A stretch of DNA of 5,347 nt from Verrucomicrobiales bacterium (GTDB taxonomy: Bacteria; Verrucomicrobiota; Verrucomicrobiia; Limisphaerales; SXQI01), in contig JAQGOX010000775.1 in assembly GCA_028293365.1 (NCBI GenBank), forward strand, positions 1-5,347, read 5' to 3'. The translations under genes were made by a program, and so were the position numbers. Below the pieces are notes generated by a model, which was not told where the DNA came from, searched no databases, and saw only the letters and a list, made by a program, of their open reading frames with translations. This document shows, in pieces, positions 1-5,347 of this stretch (position 1 is the first letter of the stretch; every line of letters starts with the position of its first letter).

Positions 1-156
1 ATTGCGAATTTCGCAAGCAATACCGTTAGCAAAGTGGCAGCAAAAGGTGTGGCCAGTACAGTTGCGTCAGGCTTTCACAGTCCTTCCGGCCTGGCCTTCG
101 ACGGTGCGGGAAACCTCTACGTGGCAAATTTTTCCAACAATACGGTCAGCCGCGTT
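1..156 (+). repeat. Last NHL repeats of an N-terminal beta-propeller (partial)
   Basis: Two NHL-type blades are visible. The first is cut by the window edge (IANFASNTVSKV). The second is complete: SGFHSPSGLAFDGAGNLYVA followed by NFSNNTVSRV. Both share the pattern hydrophobic-A-N-F-(A/S)-(S/N)-N-T-V-S-(K/R)-V, so they are close copies and more blades probably lie upstream. This array is separate from the six-blade one at 1555-2307 and differs in its motif (ANFSNNTVS here, AD.NN.R/SI there). Confidence 0.8.
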
Positions 157-3100
157 ACCTTGCCTGCGATCGATGATCTGGCTGGCAACACGGTCACGAA
201 TCTACCTTACACTACCGGAGCGACTTTTACCTACGATCCAAACGATGCGCCCGCGGATATCACGCTGTCCAGTAACTCGATTGGCCAATCCGGCGGCACG
301 GACGCCATAATAGGAGCGCTCTCGACCACGGATGCCGACCTCGGTGATGTCCATGCTTATTCTCTCGTCAGCGGCAGCGGTGGTGCCGACAATGCGTTTT
401 TCAATATTTCCGGATCTTCTCTGCGCGCCAACAACGCCGCCCTCCTCGCGGCTGGCAGCTACTCGATCCGTATCCAAACGGACGACGGCAATGGAGGCAC
501 CTATCAGAAAGTTTTCACTGTATTGGTGGTGGACGACATAGCTCCAACTGTGGTTGGTGTTACCTCTTCGGCTGCGAACGCTGCTTACAAAAGCGGCGAT
601 GTCATCAATATTCAAATCTCCTTTAGCGAACCTGTGGTCGTGACTGGCACGCCGCAGTTGGGTTTGGAAACGGGTGTCACTGACCAAACGATTGATTACG
701 TGAGCGGTTCGGGATCGGATACGCTGACCTTCAGGTATACGGTTCAGTCTGGAGATTCAACTGCGGATCTGGACTATGCATCAACTAGTGCCCTCACGTT
801 GAATGGTGGAACTATTCAAGATGCGGCGGCAAACGGAGCGGCGCTTTCCCTGGCCAGCCCCGGTGCGGCCGGGTCCCTTGCAGCCAGCAAGGCCCTCGTG
901 ATCGATACCAGTGAGCCGTCAATCTCGATCGGTGCGCCATCGATTGCGCTTACAGCGGGCGGTCCGGTGAACTACACTGTTACCTATTCGGACGCGAACT
1001 TCAGCGCCAGCACCCTGGCTGTCGGCGACATCACCCTAAACAAGACGGGCACAGCGGACGCCTCCCTTGCTGTAACAGGCTCGGGCAATACCCGAACCGT
1101 CTCGCTCTCGACCATCACCGGTGATGGAAGTTTGGGAATAACCATATCGCCCGGTACTGCCACGGATACGGCAGGCAATTCGGCTCCGGGCTCGGGAGCT
1201 TCTTCGACATTCACCGTGGATAACATGGCACCGACCGTTGTTAGCATCACGGGAGTAACCAACGGGACTTACGTTGCGGGTGATGTGCTTAACTTCACGG
1301 TCAATTTTTCCGAAACGATTACGATTACCGGGACTGACAGCATCCTTGGGCTTACCCTTGGTTCTGCAGCACGCTCGGCAACTTACCTGGCGGGGACGGC
1401 CACCAATATCACTTATACCTATACCGTACAGAATGGCGACAGCGCACCGATTGGAATTGTGGTTGGTGTTATAGCCTCGGGAACGAGCACGATCACCGAC
1501 CTGGCCGGGAATGCTGCCAGTCTTGCGCAGGCCGGTTCCGCCGATTTCTACCGCGCCACCCTGGTCTCCAGCGGCCTCTCCCTGCCGTTTGGCCTGGCGA
1601 TTCAGACTGGAAGCAACAACCTTGTGGTGGCGGATGCGAACAATAACAGCATTAAGATTCTCTCCCCCACCGGGACCTTGATCACGTCTATGGGTTCCGG
1701 GATTTTAAACACGCCATACGGCTTTGCTCAGGACTCATCCGGCCACTTTATTGTTGCCGACACGCTCAACAACCGGATCGTCGAATTTGACAGCGGCGGG
1801 GCCTATCTTGGACCGATAGCCGCAAGCGGCTTGTCCGAACCGTTCGGTGTGGCCCTCGATGAAGGAGGGAATCTTCTAATCGCGGATCATGGCAATGACC
1901 GTGTCGTCAAGCTTCAGCGAGACGGAACGTTTATCAGTAATATCGGATCAGGGTTGAGTCACCCGACCAGCGTCCTGTTGGACAGGGTCGGGAATATCGT
2001 TGTCTCCGATTCTGACAATGGCCGGATCCAGGTTTATCGAAGCGACGGCACTTTTCTCCGTACTATCGGCTCAGGGTTTCTCAGTCATCCCGTTGGCCTT
2101 GCCCAGGATGCCGCCGGAAACTTTGTTGAGGCTGATTTTGGAAGTTCCAGTATTAAAATATTTACTGAAAGCGGTCTCTTTCAGCGCTCTTTCAATATAA
2201 CGGGCGCGGTCCCTAATTCGGTCGGCGGGGCCGTTGTGGATTCATCCGGAAATATCATTATTTCGAGCTCGGTTGATAATGAAATCCAGGTTTGGGGCCG
2301 CCTGTTTCCCGTGACCGCATTCGTGGATCCGGCCCCCATTTCAGGTGGGGTCAGTGTACCGGCCAATGGTTCATACACAGTTTCTCAGAATCTTGATTTT
2401 ACGGTTAATTTTAATGAAGCGGTTACGGTGGACATCACTGGGGGAAGTCCTGCCATACCACTGACATTGGGCACCTCAACGGTGGACGCTACTTATCTAT
2501 CCGGTAGTGGAACAACCGCCCTGGTGTTTCGTTACATCATTCAGAACGGTGATAATGACGCCGATGGCATTGAATCTGCCGCGGCAATCGTGCTCCACGG
2601 CGGCACGATCAAAGACTCCGTCGGCAACGACGCGCCTGTCACTTTTAGTCCGGCCGATACATCGGGTGTTCTGGTTGACACAACGGCACCTTCCGACATC
2701 AGCCTCAGCGCAAGCTCGGTAGCGGAGAGCCAGTCGTCCGGGTCAGTTGTTGGAATACTCAGTGCCATAGATGCGGACTCGGGCAACACCGGCGCATTCA
2801 CGCTGGTTAGCGGCGCTGGCGACACTGACAACGCAAGCTTCACCATTTCCGGAACTTCGTTGAAAACGGCGGCCGTTTTTGATTACGAGTACAAAAACAG
2901 CTATTCGATTCGCGTTCGCGTGATGGATTCGGTTGGTTTCACATTTGAAAAGAGTTTCACCATTGCGATCGACAATATAAATGAATCGCCAATCTTTAAC
3001 GGTTATAGTTTTGGAACGGCGAAAAACACGGCTGCGACCGTTTTTCGTGCAAAGATTCTCGCAAGGACCACTGACCCGGAAGGCAGTTCTCGAAACATTA

Positions 3101-3501
3101 CCGCAGTTGATGCCACTAGTCTTCATGGAGGATCAGTAGTCTTGCAAACGGCGTCCATCACCTACACCCCACCGACCGATTATGTCGGCTCGGACAGCTT
3201 CCAGGTTACAATTAGCGACGGCGTAAATTCCATCTCAGGCATTGTCAACGTGACCGTCGGTTCAGGCCCGTCCGGCAACGGCGCGACGGTGATTTCGATT
3301 ACCGCTCTCGGTAACGACGTGCTGTTGAAATTCGGAGGCATTCCAGGAGCGCACTACCTCGTGCAAAGGTCCGGGACTCTCGCGGACCCTGTGGCCTGGG
3401 ATACGTTAACTACAATCGCAGCCAATGGCAGCGGATTCGTGTTATACACGGACCCAAGTCCCCCGAGCCCATCCTACTGGCGGACGATCATGGCACCCTA
3501 A
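1..3501 (+). CDS. Giant multidomain secreted/surface protein (NHL, Ig-like, cadherin-like), 5'-truncated by the window
   Basis: The frame is open from the first base and codes sensibly (IANFASNTVSKV is an NHL blade), so the gene starts upstream and the GTG at 34 is not its start. 1166 residues are visible. Counting from the first codon: NHL repeats 1-52; an Ig-like tail with IDDLAGN 53-81; cadherin-like 82-179; Ig-like 180-302, 303-408 and 409-513; six NHL blades about 519-769; Ig-like 777-895; cadherin-like 896-993; a tandem Ig/cadherin-type domain (DPEG...YTPPTDYVGSDSF) 994-1086; C-terminal module 1087-1166. Acidic turns such as DADLGD and DADSGN resemble cadherin calcium sites. There is no catalytic motif, membrane helix, PEP-CTERM or LPXTG tail. 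These domain types usually mediate adhesion or matrix contacts; that role is inferred. The domain calls are secure as a class, but the exact family names are not. The neighbour 20 bases downstream is also exported. Confidence 0.9.
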   Translation: MANFASNTVSKVAAKGVASTVASGFHSPSGLAFDGAGNLYVANFSNNTVSRVTLPAIDDLAGNTVTNLPYTTGATFTYDPNDAPADITLSSNSIGQSGGTDAIIGALSTTDADLGDVHAYSLVSGSGGADNAFFNISGSSLRANNAALLAAGSYSIRIQTDDGNGGTYQKVFTVLVVDDIAPTVVGVTSSAANAAYKSGDVINIQISFSEPVVVTGTPQLGLETGVTDQTIDYVSGSGSDTLTFRYTVQSGDSTADLDYASTSALTLNGGTIQDAAANGAALSLASPGAAGSLAASKALVIDTSEPSISIGAPSIALTAGGPVNYTVTYSDANFSASTLAVGDITLNKTGTADASLAVTGSGNTRTVSLSTITGDGSLGITISPGTATDTAGNSAPGSGASSTFTVDNMAPTVVSITGVTNGTYVAGDVLNFTVNFSETITITGTDSILGLTLGSAARSATYLAGTATNITYTYTVQNGDSAPIGIVVGVIASGTSTITDLAGNAASLAQAGSADFYRATLVSSGLSLPFGLAIQTGSNNLVVADANNNSIKILSPTGTLITSMGSGILNTPYGFAQDSSGHFIVADTLNNRIVEFDSGGAYLGPIAASGLSEPFGVALDEGGNLLIADHGNDRVVKLQRDGTFISNIGSGLSHPTSVLLDRVGNIVVSDSDNGRIQVYRSDGTFLRTIGSGFLSHPVGLAQDAAGNFVEADFGSSSIKIFTESGLFQRSFNITGAVPNSVGGAVVDSSGNIIISSSVDNEIQVWGRLFPVTAFVDPAPISGGVSVPANGSYTVSQNLDFTVNFNEAVTVDITGGSPAIPLTLGTSTVDATYLSGSGTTALVFRYIIQNGDNDADGIESAAAIVLHGGTIKDSVGNDAPVTFSPADTSGVLVDTTAPSDISLSASSVAESQSSGSVVGILSAIDADSGNTGAFTLVSGAGDTDNASFTISGTSLKTAAVFDYEYKNSYSIRVRVMDSVGFTFEKSFTIAIDNINESPIFNGYSFGTAKNTAATVFRAKILARTTDPEGSSRNITAVDATSLHGGSVVLQTASITYTPPTDYVGSDSFQVTISDGVNSISGIVNVTVGSGPSGNGATVISITALGNDVLLKFGGIPGAHYLVQRSGTLADPVAWDTLTTIAANGSGFVLYTDPSPPSPSYWRTIMAP
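244..537 (+). other. Cadherin-like domain 1 of the giant protein
   Basis: The domain starts at DAPADITLSSNSI and runs to FTVLVVDDIAPT. The pattern is typical of bacterial cadherin-like repeats: ITLSSNSI...IIGALSTTDADLGD...YSLVSG...D...F.ISGSSL...YSIRIQTDDGNGGTYQKVFTV. The second copy at 2686-2979 has the same skeleton (ISLSASSV, LSAIDADSGN, LVSGAGDTDNASFTISGTSL, YSIRVRVMDS). The two copies differ widely at the nucleotide level, so the duplication is old or the modules were acquired separately. Confidence 0.75.
538..1539 (+). repeat. Three consecutive bacterial Ig-like domains
   Basis: The boundaries are about 538-906, 907-1224 and 1225-1539. The first and third share the scheme APTVV.(G/I)...Y..GDV(I/L)N......FSE...(V/I)TGT...L.L......(I/A)(D/T)Y..G......(F/Y).YTVQ(S/N)GDS, ending in (T)I.D.A.N. 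The domain at 2329-2685 is a fourth member of this group. The middle one (SEPSISIGAPSIALTAGGPV, then VNYTVTYSD, DITL and TATDTAGNSAPG) belongs to a different Ig-like subgroup. Such repeats are normally structural stalks of exported proteins. No catalytic residues are evident. Confidence 0.75.
1555..2307 (+). repeat. Six-blade NHL beta-propeller inside the giant protein
   Basis: Six consecutive NHL repeats of 35-48 residues can be aligned. Their core motifs are NLVVADANNNSIKI, HFIVADTLNNRIVE, NLLIADHGNDRVVK, NIVVSDSDNGRIQV, NFVEADFGSSSIKI and NIIISSSVDNEIQV. Most blades are joined by a (G/A)SG(L/I/F)..P turn. Six blades is a usual number for a closed NHL propeller. NHL propellers bind proteins, glycans or RNA in other systems; here only an extracellular binding role can be inferred. 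The propeller sits between Ig-like domains, as if it were an inserted binding head on a stalk. Blades 5 and 6 deviate most from the consensus. Confidence 0.85.
2329..2685 (+). other. Fourth Ig-like domain of the giant protein
   Basis: The domain follows the propeller directly. It has the same skeleton as the Ig-like domains at 538-906 and 1225-1539: GSYTVSQNLDFTVNFNEAVTV, LTLG...DATYLSGSG, VFRYIIQNGD, LHGGTIKDSVGN. It ends in GVLVDTTAPSD, the usual linker into the next module. The match to the domains before the propeller suggests that the propeller interrupts what was once one Ig-like series. Confidence 0.72.
2686..3258 (+). other. Second cadherin-like domain and tandem Ig/cadherin-type domain
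   Basis: Bases 2686-2979 repeat the cadherin-like skeleton seen at 244-537, with the calcium-site-like turns AIDADSGN and DNINES at its end. Bases 2980-3258 follow with DPEGSSRNITAVD...GGSVVL....ITYTPPTDYVGSDSFQVTISDG. This is the familiar pattern of the long repetitive bacterial surface domains in which D-P-E-G, the Y-T-P-P...G.D.F motif and I.DG recur. Only one copy of this last type is present here. Confidence 0.72.
3259..3498 (+). other. C-terminal module typical of Verrucomicrobiota exported proteins
   Basis: The last 80 residues form a compact beta-rich unit with the key positions LLKFGGIPGAHYLVQRS, then W.TL..I...GSG...YTDP and a final PSYWRTI near the end of the chain. I associate this G..Y.VQ.S..L..P..W..L......G...TD......YWR pattern with the ends of large exported proteins in Verrucomicrobiota. 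That association is from memory of the family style and was not looked up. No hydrophobic anchor or basic tail follows, so this unit may itself be the terminal sorting or retention element, or simply a capping domain. Confidence 0.55.
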
Positions 3502-3521
3502 CCATCCGACGTTTAATTTTA

Positions 3522-4214
3522 ATGAATTCAAAAAAATCCTCGTATGTGATTTTGCTCGGGGCGGCGTTGGCCGGTCCGGTGCATGCTTCTAATTTTCTCG
3601 CAAGCGAGACATTGTCGTCTGGGAACATTATATATGATTCCCCCTCGTCTGGGCTGTCCAGGACCTTAAACATTTCTGATTTCGGGGACTCGATCTCGGA
3701 TTTGAGTGTGACCTTGAATATTGGTAGCGCCCCGGGGGATACAGCCTGGAACAGCGACCTTTACGTGCAGCTTACCAGTCCGCAAGGAAGGGTGGCTGTA
3801 TTGTTGAATCAGCCGGGAATTACTTCGTCCGACCTGGTTGGCTATGGGGACGCCGGCCTTAATCTGACCATCCATGACACCTCGAGCCACGATATCCACA
3901 ACTACCAAACGTTTTCCTACAGCCTGAATGGAAACGGTCAATTGACCGGCGCCTGGCAGTCCGATGGCAGGTTGGACCCAACCTCATTATCGCGGACAAG
4001 CCAGCTTGGTAACCTTGCGGGAGAGAATCCCAATGGCGATTGGGTCTTGCTCATCGCAGACCGTGGCAATGGTAACCTGGCGCAATTGAACGGTTGGGGA
4101 ATTTCGGGCTCAGCCATTACAGCGGTGCCCGAACCGGCAACGATCACTTGTTGGACGGCATTGGCCCTTGCAGGATTTGGATTCATCCGGCGGTCGCGTC
4201 GATCGGCGGTTTGA
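3522..4214 (+). CDS. Exported P/Homo B domain protein with PEP-CTERM sorting tail
   Basis: 230 residues. Residues 1-22 are a Sec signal peptide: basic MNSKK, hydrophobic YVILLGAALAGPV, cleavage predicted after VHA. Residues about 45-198 match the P (Homo B) domain of proprotein convertases: NSDLYVQLTSPQG (77-89), WQSDGRLDP (145-153), GENPNGDWVLLIAD (167-180) and LNGWGIS (189-195). Residues 202-230 are a PEP-CTERM tail. No protease domain precedes the P domain, so this is not an enzyme by itself. Its role is inferred as a cell-surface or matrix protein released or processed by an exosortase encoded elsewhere. The start is the first ATG and gives a complete signal peptide, but no Shine-Dalgarno sequence precedes it; the leader is AT-rich (GTTTAATTTTA). 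The gap of 20 bases to the giant gene upstream suggests co-transcription. Confidence 0.88.
   Translation: MNSKKSSYVILLGAALAGPVHASNFLASETLSSGNIIYDSPSSGLSRTLNISDFGDSISDLSVTLNIGSAPGDTAWNSDLYVQLTSPQGRVAVLLNQPGITSSDLVGYGDAGLNLTIHDTSSHDIHNYQTFSYSLNGNGQLTGAWQSDGRLDPTSLSRTSQLGNLAGENPNGDWVLLIADRGNGNLAQLNGWGISGSAITAVPEPATITCWTALALAGFGFIRRSRRSAV
4125..4211 (+). other. PEP-CTERM sorting signal (exosortase substrate tail)
   Basis: The tail has the three canonical parts in order: the VPEP motif (residues 202-205), a hydrophobic helix of about 17 residues (ATITCWTALALAGFGFI) and an arginine-rich end (RRSRR). In the known pathway an exosortase recognises this tail and moves the protein to the outer surface, often together with exopolysaccharide export. 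No exosortase gene is in the window, so the partner must be elsewhere in the genome. Confidence 0.92.
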
Positions 4215-4277
4215 AGATGAAATCAGCTTCGCCGGATGAAACGCTTTACTTTCGGCGGCATGCTGGTCGCGATGTAT

Positions 4278-5258
4278 TCAGGGTTTCCGATCAAGCCATG
4301 TCTTTAATTCTGCAATTTGGTCGGCTGTAAGTGGATGTTTCGGAGGCATGTAACCGAAGTCCACCAGGATTCGAATTGGATGCGAATGGACTTTGAACAG
4401 CGGCAAGCGAACGCCATCGGTGTCATGGCATTTAGTGCAGAATTCCAGCGCCAGCGGCGTGCCGTAATCAGGGCGCTTTTCGTTCTCGGGAAAGTAAAAG
4501 CGCGAGAGGGGTTGTTTTGCAATGTGTTTACTAATGGCAGCGGCGAGGGGGGCATCGCTCACGAGATCGGCGCGGGCCGGATGAATGGCCAACGGGCCCG
4601 ATGAGTGACATTTATAGCAATTGATTCCCTCGAATTTGACTCCTTTTCCATTCATATCGGCGAAATAATCCAGGGGTGGATCTACCGTGAGGTCCTGAAC
4701 AATGGAGAAGTATCCCCAGCCTTTGTCCGTGGAGGTTTTTTGCACGAGCAAATAAACACGGGCGACTGCGTTCGAAAATGCCGAGACATGATTGAGCATG
4801 GGTCGGCGAATGACATCCTCCTGGGTGCTGATCAGGCCGACGTCTGACATGGGGTTGGCGTCTCCCTTGTTAAAGAGGTCACGGACCTGCACCATGTAAT
4901 CTTTTACTTCCTGTTCAGTGAGACCGCTAACGCCGGAGCGCCCATGCGGAGGTAGAGTAACGACGGCGTTGGTCCACTTTTTGTGGATCCTCTCCGGGCC
5001 AACCGTGGAACTTATTTCCGTAAAATCATCTGTCGAAAATTTGGATAAATCCAATGAGGGCTGCAGGAGCAACCCGGTGTCGGTGGATTTTGCCGGCTTA
5101 ATGAGCGCGATGGTCGCTGATTCGGCCGAATTCGTTGAATCGGCAGCGTGGAGTGAATCGAGCAAAACCAAAAGCTGGACCGCAATCAGCAAAGCGAATG
5201 CACGACCCAAGGCGATATCCCGCACGAGGAAGTCAAACCACTTTATCGATCTCATCAT
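4278..5258 (-). CDS. Exported c-type cytochrome with two CXXCH haem sites
   Basis: 326 residues from the ATG at 5258. Two ATGs are adjacent (5258 and 5255). The frame is open further upstream, including a TTG at 5306, but starting at the ATG puts the signal peptide at the N-terminus: basic MMRSIK, hydrophobic AFALLIAVQLLVLL, cleavage after LHA (residue 38). Residues about 40-205 contain no motif I recognise. Haem sites are CYKCH (214-218) and CTKCH (274-278). After the second come GYMPPKHPLT (Met304, likely axial ligand) and a last helix, TADQIAELKTWLD, as in class I cytochromes c. The product should be periplasmic or membrane-tethered, with haem attached by the c-type maturation system. Its electron partner is unknown. 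It is convergent with the P-domain gene, with 63 bases between the stops, so it is not in that operon. Confidence 0.85.
   Translation of the reverse strand: MMRSIKWFDFLVRDIALGRAFALLIAVQLLVLLDSLHAADSTNSAESATIALIKPAKSTDTGLLLQPSLDLSKFSTDDFTEISSTVGPERIHKKWTNAVVTLPPHGRSGVSGLTEQEVKDYMVQVRDLFNKGDANPMSDVGLISTQEDVIRRPMLNHVSAFSNAVARVYLLVQKTSTDKGWGYFSIVQDLTVDPPLDYFADMNGKGVKFEGINCYKCHSSGPLAIHPARADLVSDAPLAAAISKHIAKQPLSRFYFPENEKRPDYGTPLALEFCTKCHDTDGVRLPLFKVHSHPIRILVDFGYMPPKHPLTADQIAELKTWLDRKP
4425..4439 (-). other. Haem c attachment site 2 (CTKCH)
   Basis: On the minus strand the codons read TGC ACT AAA TGC CAT, giving C-T-K-C-H, followed by DTDGVRLPLF. The Met of GYMPP lies 26 residues after the haem-binding His and is the probable sixth ligand. 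Two histidines (KVHSHP) between them are alternatives. Confidence 0.88.
4605..4619 (-). other. Haem c attachment site 1 (CYKCH)
   Basis: On the minus strand the codons read TGC TAT AAA TGT CAC, giving C-Y-K-C-H, the covalent haem c motif with His as proximal ligand. The context is GVKFEGINCYKCHSSGP. Nearby possible distal ligands are the His in AIHPAR and the Met in FADMNG; the sequence does not decide between them. Confidence 0.85.
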
Positions 5259-5271
5259 TTGAGCGTTCCCG

Positions 5272-5288
5272 AAACCTACTTGAGGTTT
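5272..5288 (-). promoter_or_regulatory. Small leader stem-loop just upstream of the cytochrome start
   Basis: AAACCT (5272-5277) and AGGTTT (5283-5288) are perfect inverted repeats around a five-base loop. In the cytochrome messenger the structure would lie 14 to 30 bases before the ATG at 5258. It would include the only AGG-like purine run near that start, so it could affect translation. The stem is short and AT-rich, hence low confidence. Confidence 0.25.
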
Positions 5289-5306
5289 GTGAGGAACTGC
5301 AATCAA

Positions 5307-5332
5307 AACCGGTTCGATATCGAGCGCCGGTT
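5307..5332. promoter_or_regulatory. Nested dyad upstream of the cytochrome gene (possible operator)
   Basis: The perfect 10-base palindrome TCGATATCGA (5314-5323) lies inside six-base inverted arms, AACCGG (5307-5312) and CCGGTT (5327-5332). The two symmetry centres are one base apart. The element ends 49 bases upstream of the ATG at 5258, where promoter or operator sequences would be expected. No convincing -35/-10 pair was found. A regulatory role is inferred from symmetry and position only. Confidence 0.35.
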
Positions 5333-5347
5333 GGAGCGCATTAAATC

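Noticed and set aside
34..36. GTG as the start of the giant gene
   Set aside because: The frame is open and encodes a normal NHL blade from base 1, so the gene begins upstream of the window.
202..687. 161-codon minus-strand frame
   Set aside because: Antisense to well-supported cadherin-like and Ig-like coding sequence; no recognisable domain, arginine-rich shadow composition.
244..2979. Repeated modules as a recent DNA tandem duplication or phase-variable repeat
   Set aside because: The copies match at protein level but are strongly diverged in bases, and no short identical tandem units were seen.
2541..3126. Two overlapping minus-strand frames (2541-2846 and 2743-3126)
   Set aside because: Antisense to clear Ig-like and cadherin-like modules; they overlap each other and show no protein-like motifs.
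3522..4214. Calling the P-domain protein a serine protease
   Set aside because: There is no Asp/His/Ser catalytic domain; the protein is only signal peptide, P domain and PEP-CTERM.
4230..4257. Possible terminator in the convergent gap: CGCC (4230-4233) and GAAA (4238-4241) pairing with TTTC GGCG (4250-4257)
   Set aside because: The stem needs a four-base bulge, the loop is eight bases, and no T-run follows on either strand. Too weak to call, although some terminator is expected in the 63-base gap.
4317..4847. Plus-strand frames opposite the cytochrome
   Set aside because: They lie opposite the two-haem coding region, which has the motif and signal-peptide support; these are shadows.

Overview
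The window looks like part of a Verrucomicrobiota chromosome, or that of a close PVC-group relative, of soil or freshwater type. This rests on protein style only. A giant mosaic surface protein ends in a C-terminal module (YLVQRS...W..L..I...G...YTD..P..P..YWR) that I associate with Verrucomicrobiota exported proteins. Next to it is a VPEP-type PEP-CTERM protein, and then an exported c-type cytochrome. Base composition is moderate and even by eye. There are no RNA genes, insertion sequences, CRISPR arrays or phage genes.

Layout: bases 1-3501 (+) are the 3' part of a very large secreted protein whose start lies upstream of the window. In order it has NHL repeats, a short Ig-like tail, a cadherin-like domain, three Ig-like domains, a six-blade NHL propeller, a fourth Ig-like domain, a second cadherin-like domain, a tandem Ig/cadherin-type domain and the C-terminal module. 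Twenty bases later, on the same strand, bases 3522-4214 encode a small exported protein: signal peptide, one P/Homo B domain (the domain usually found beside subtilisin-type proteases) and a PEP-CTERM sorting tail. The two genes are close enough to share a transcript. Bases 4215-4277 are a short convergent gap. Bases 4278-5258 (-) encode an exported protein with two CXXCH haem c attachment sites in its C-terminal half and an N-terminal half I do not recognise. Its upstream region (5259-5347) holds two inverted repeats.

How they may work together: the two plus-strand products are both cell-surface or matrix proteins, consistent with adhesion or extracellular matrix building. The cytochrome is convergently transcribed and probably functionally separate (periplasmic electron transfer or redox enzymology). 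I see no strong evidence for a wholly new system. The points most worth a second look are the mosaic architecture of the large protein, the protease-less P-domain/PEP-CTERM partner, the unrecognised N-terminal half of the cytochrome, and the nested dyad upstream of it.
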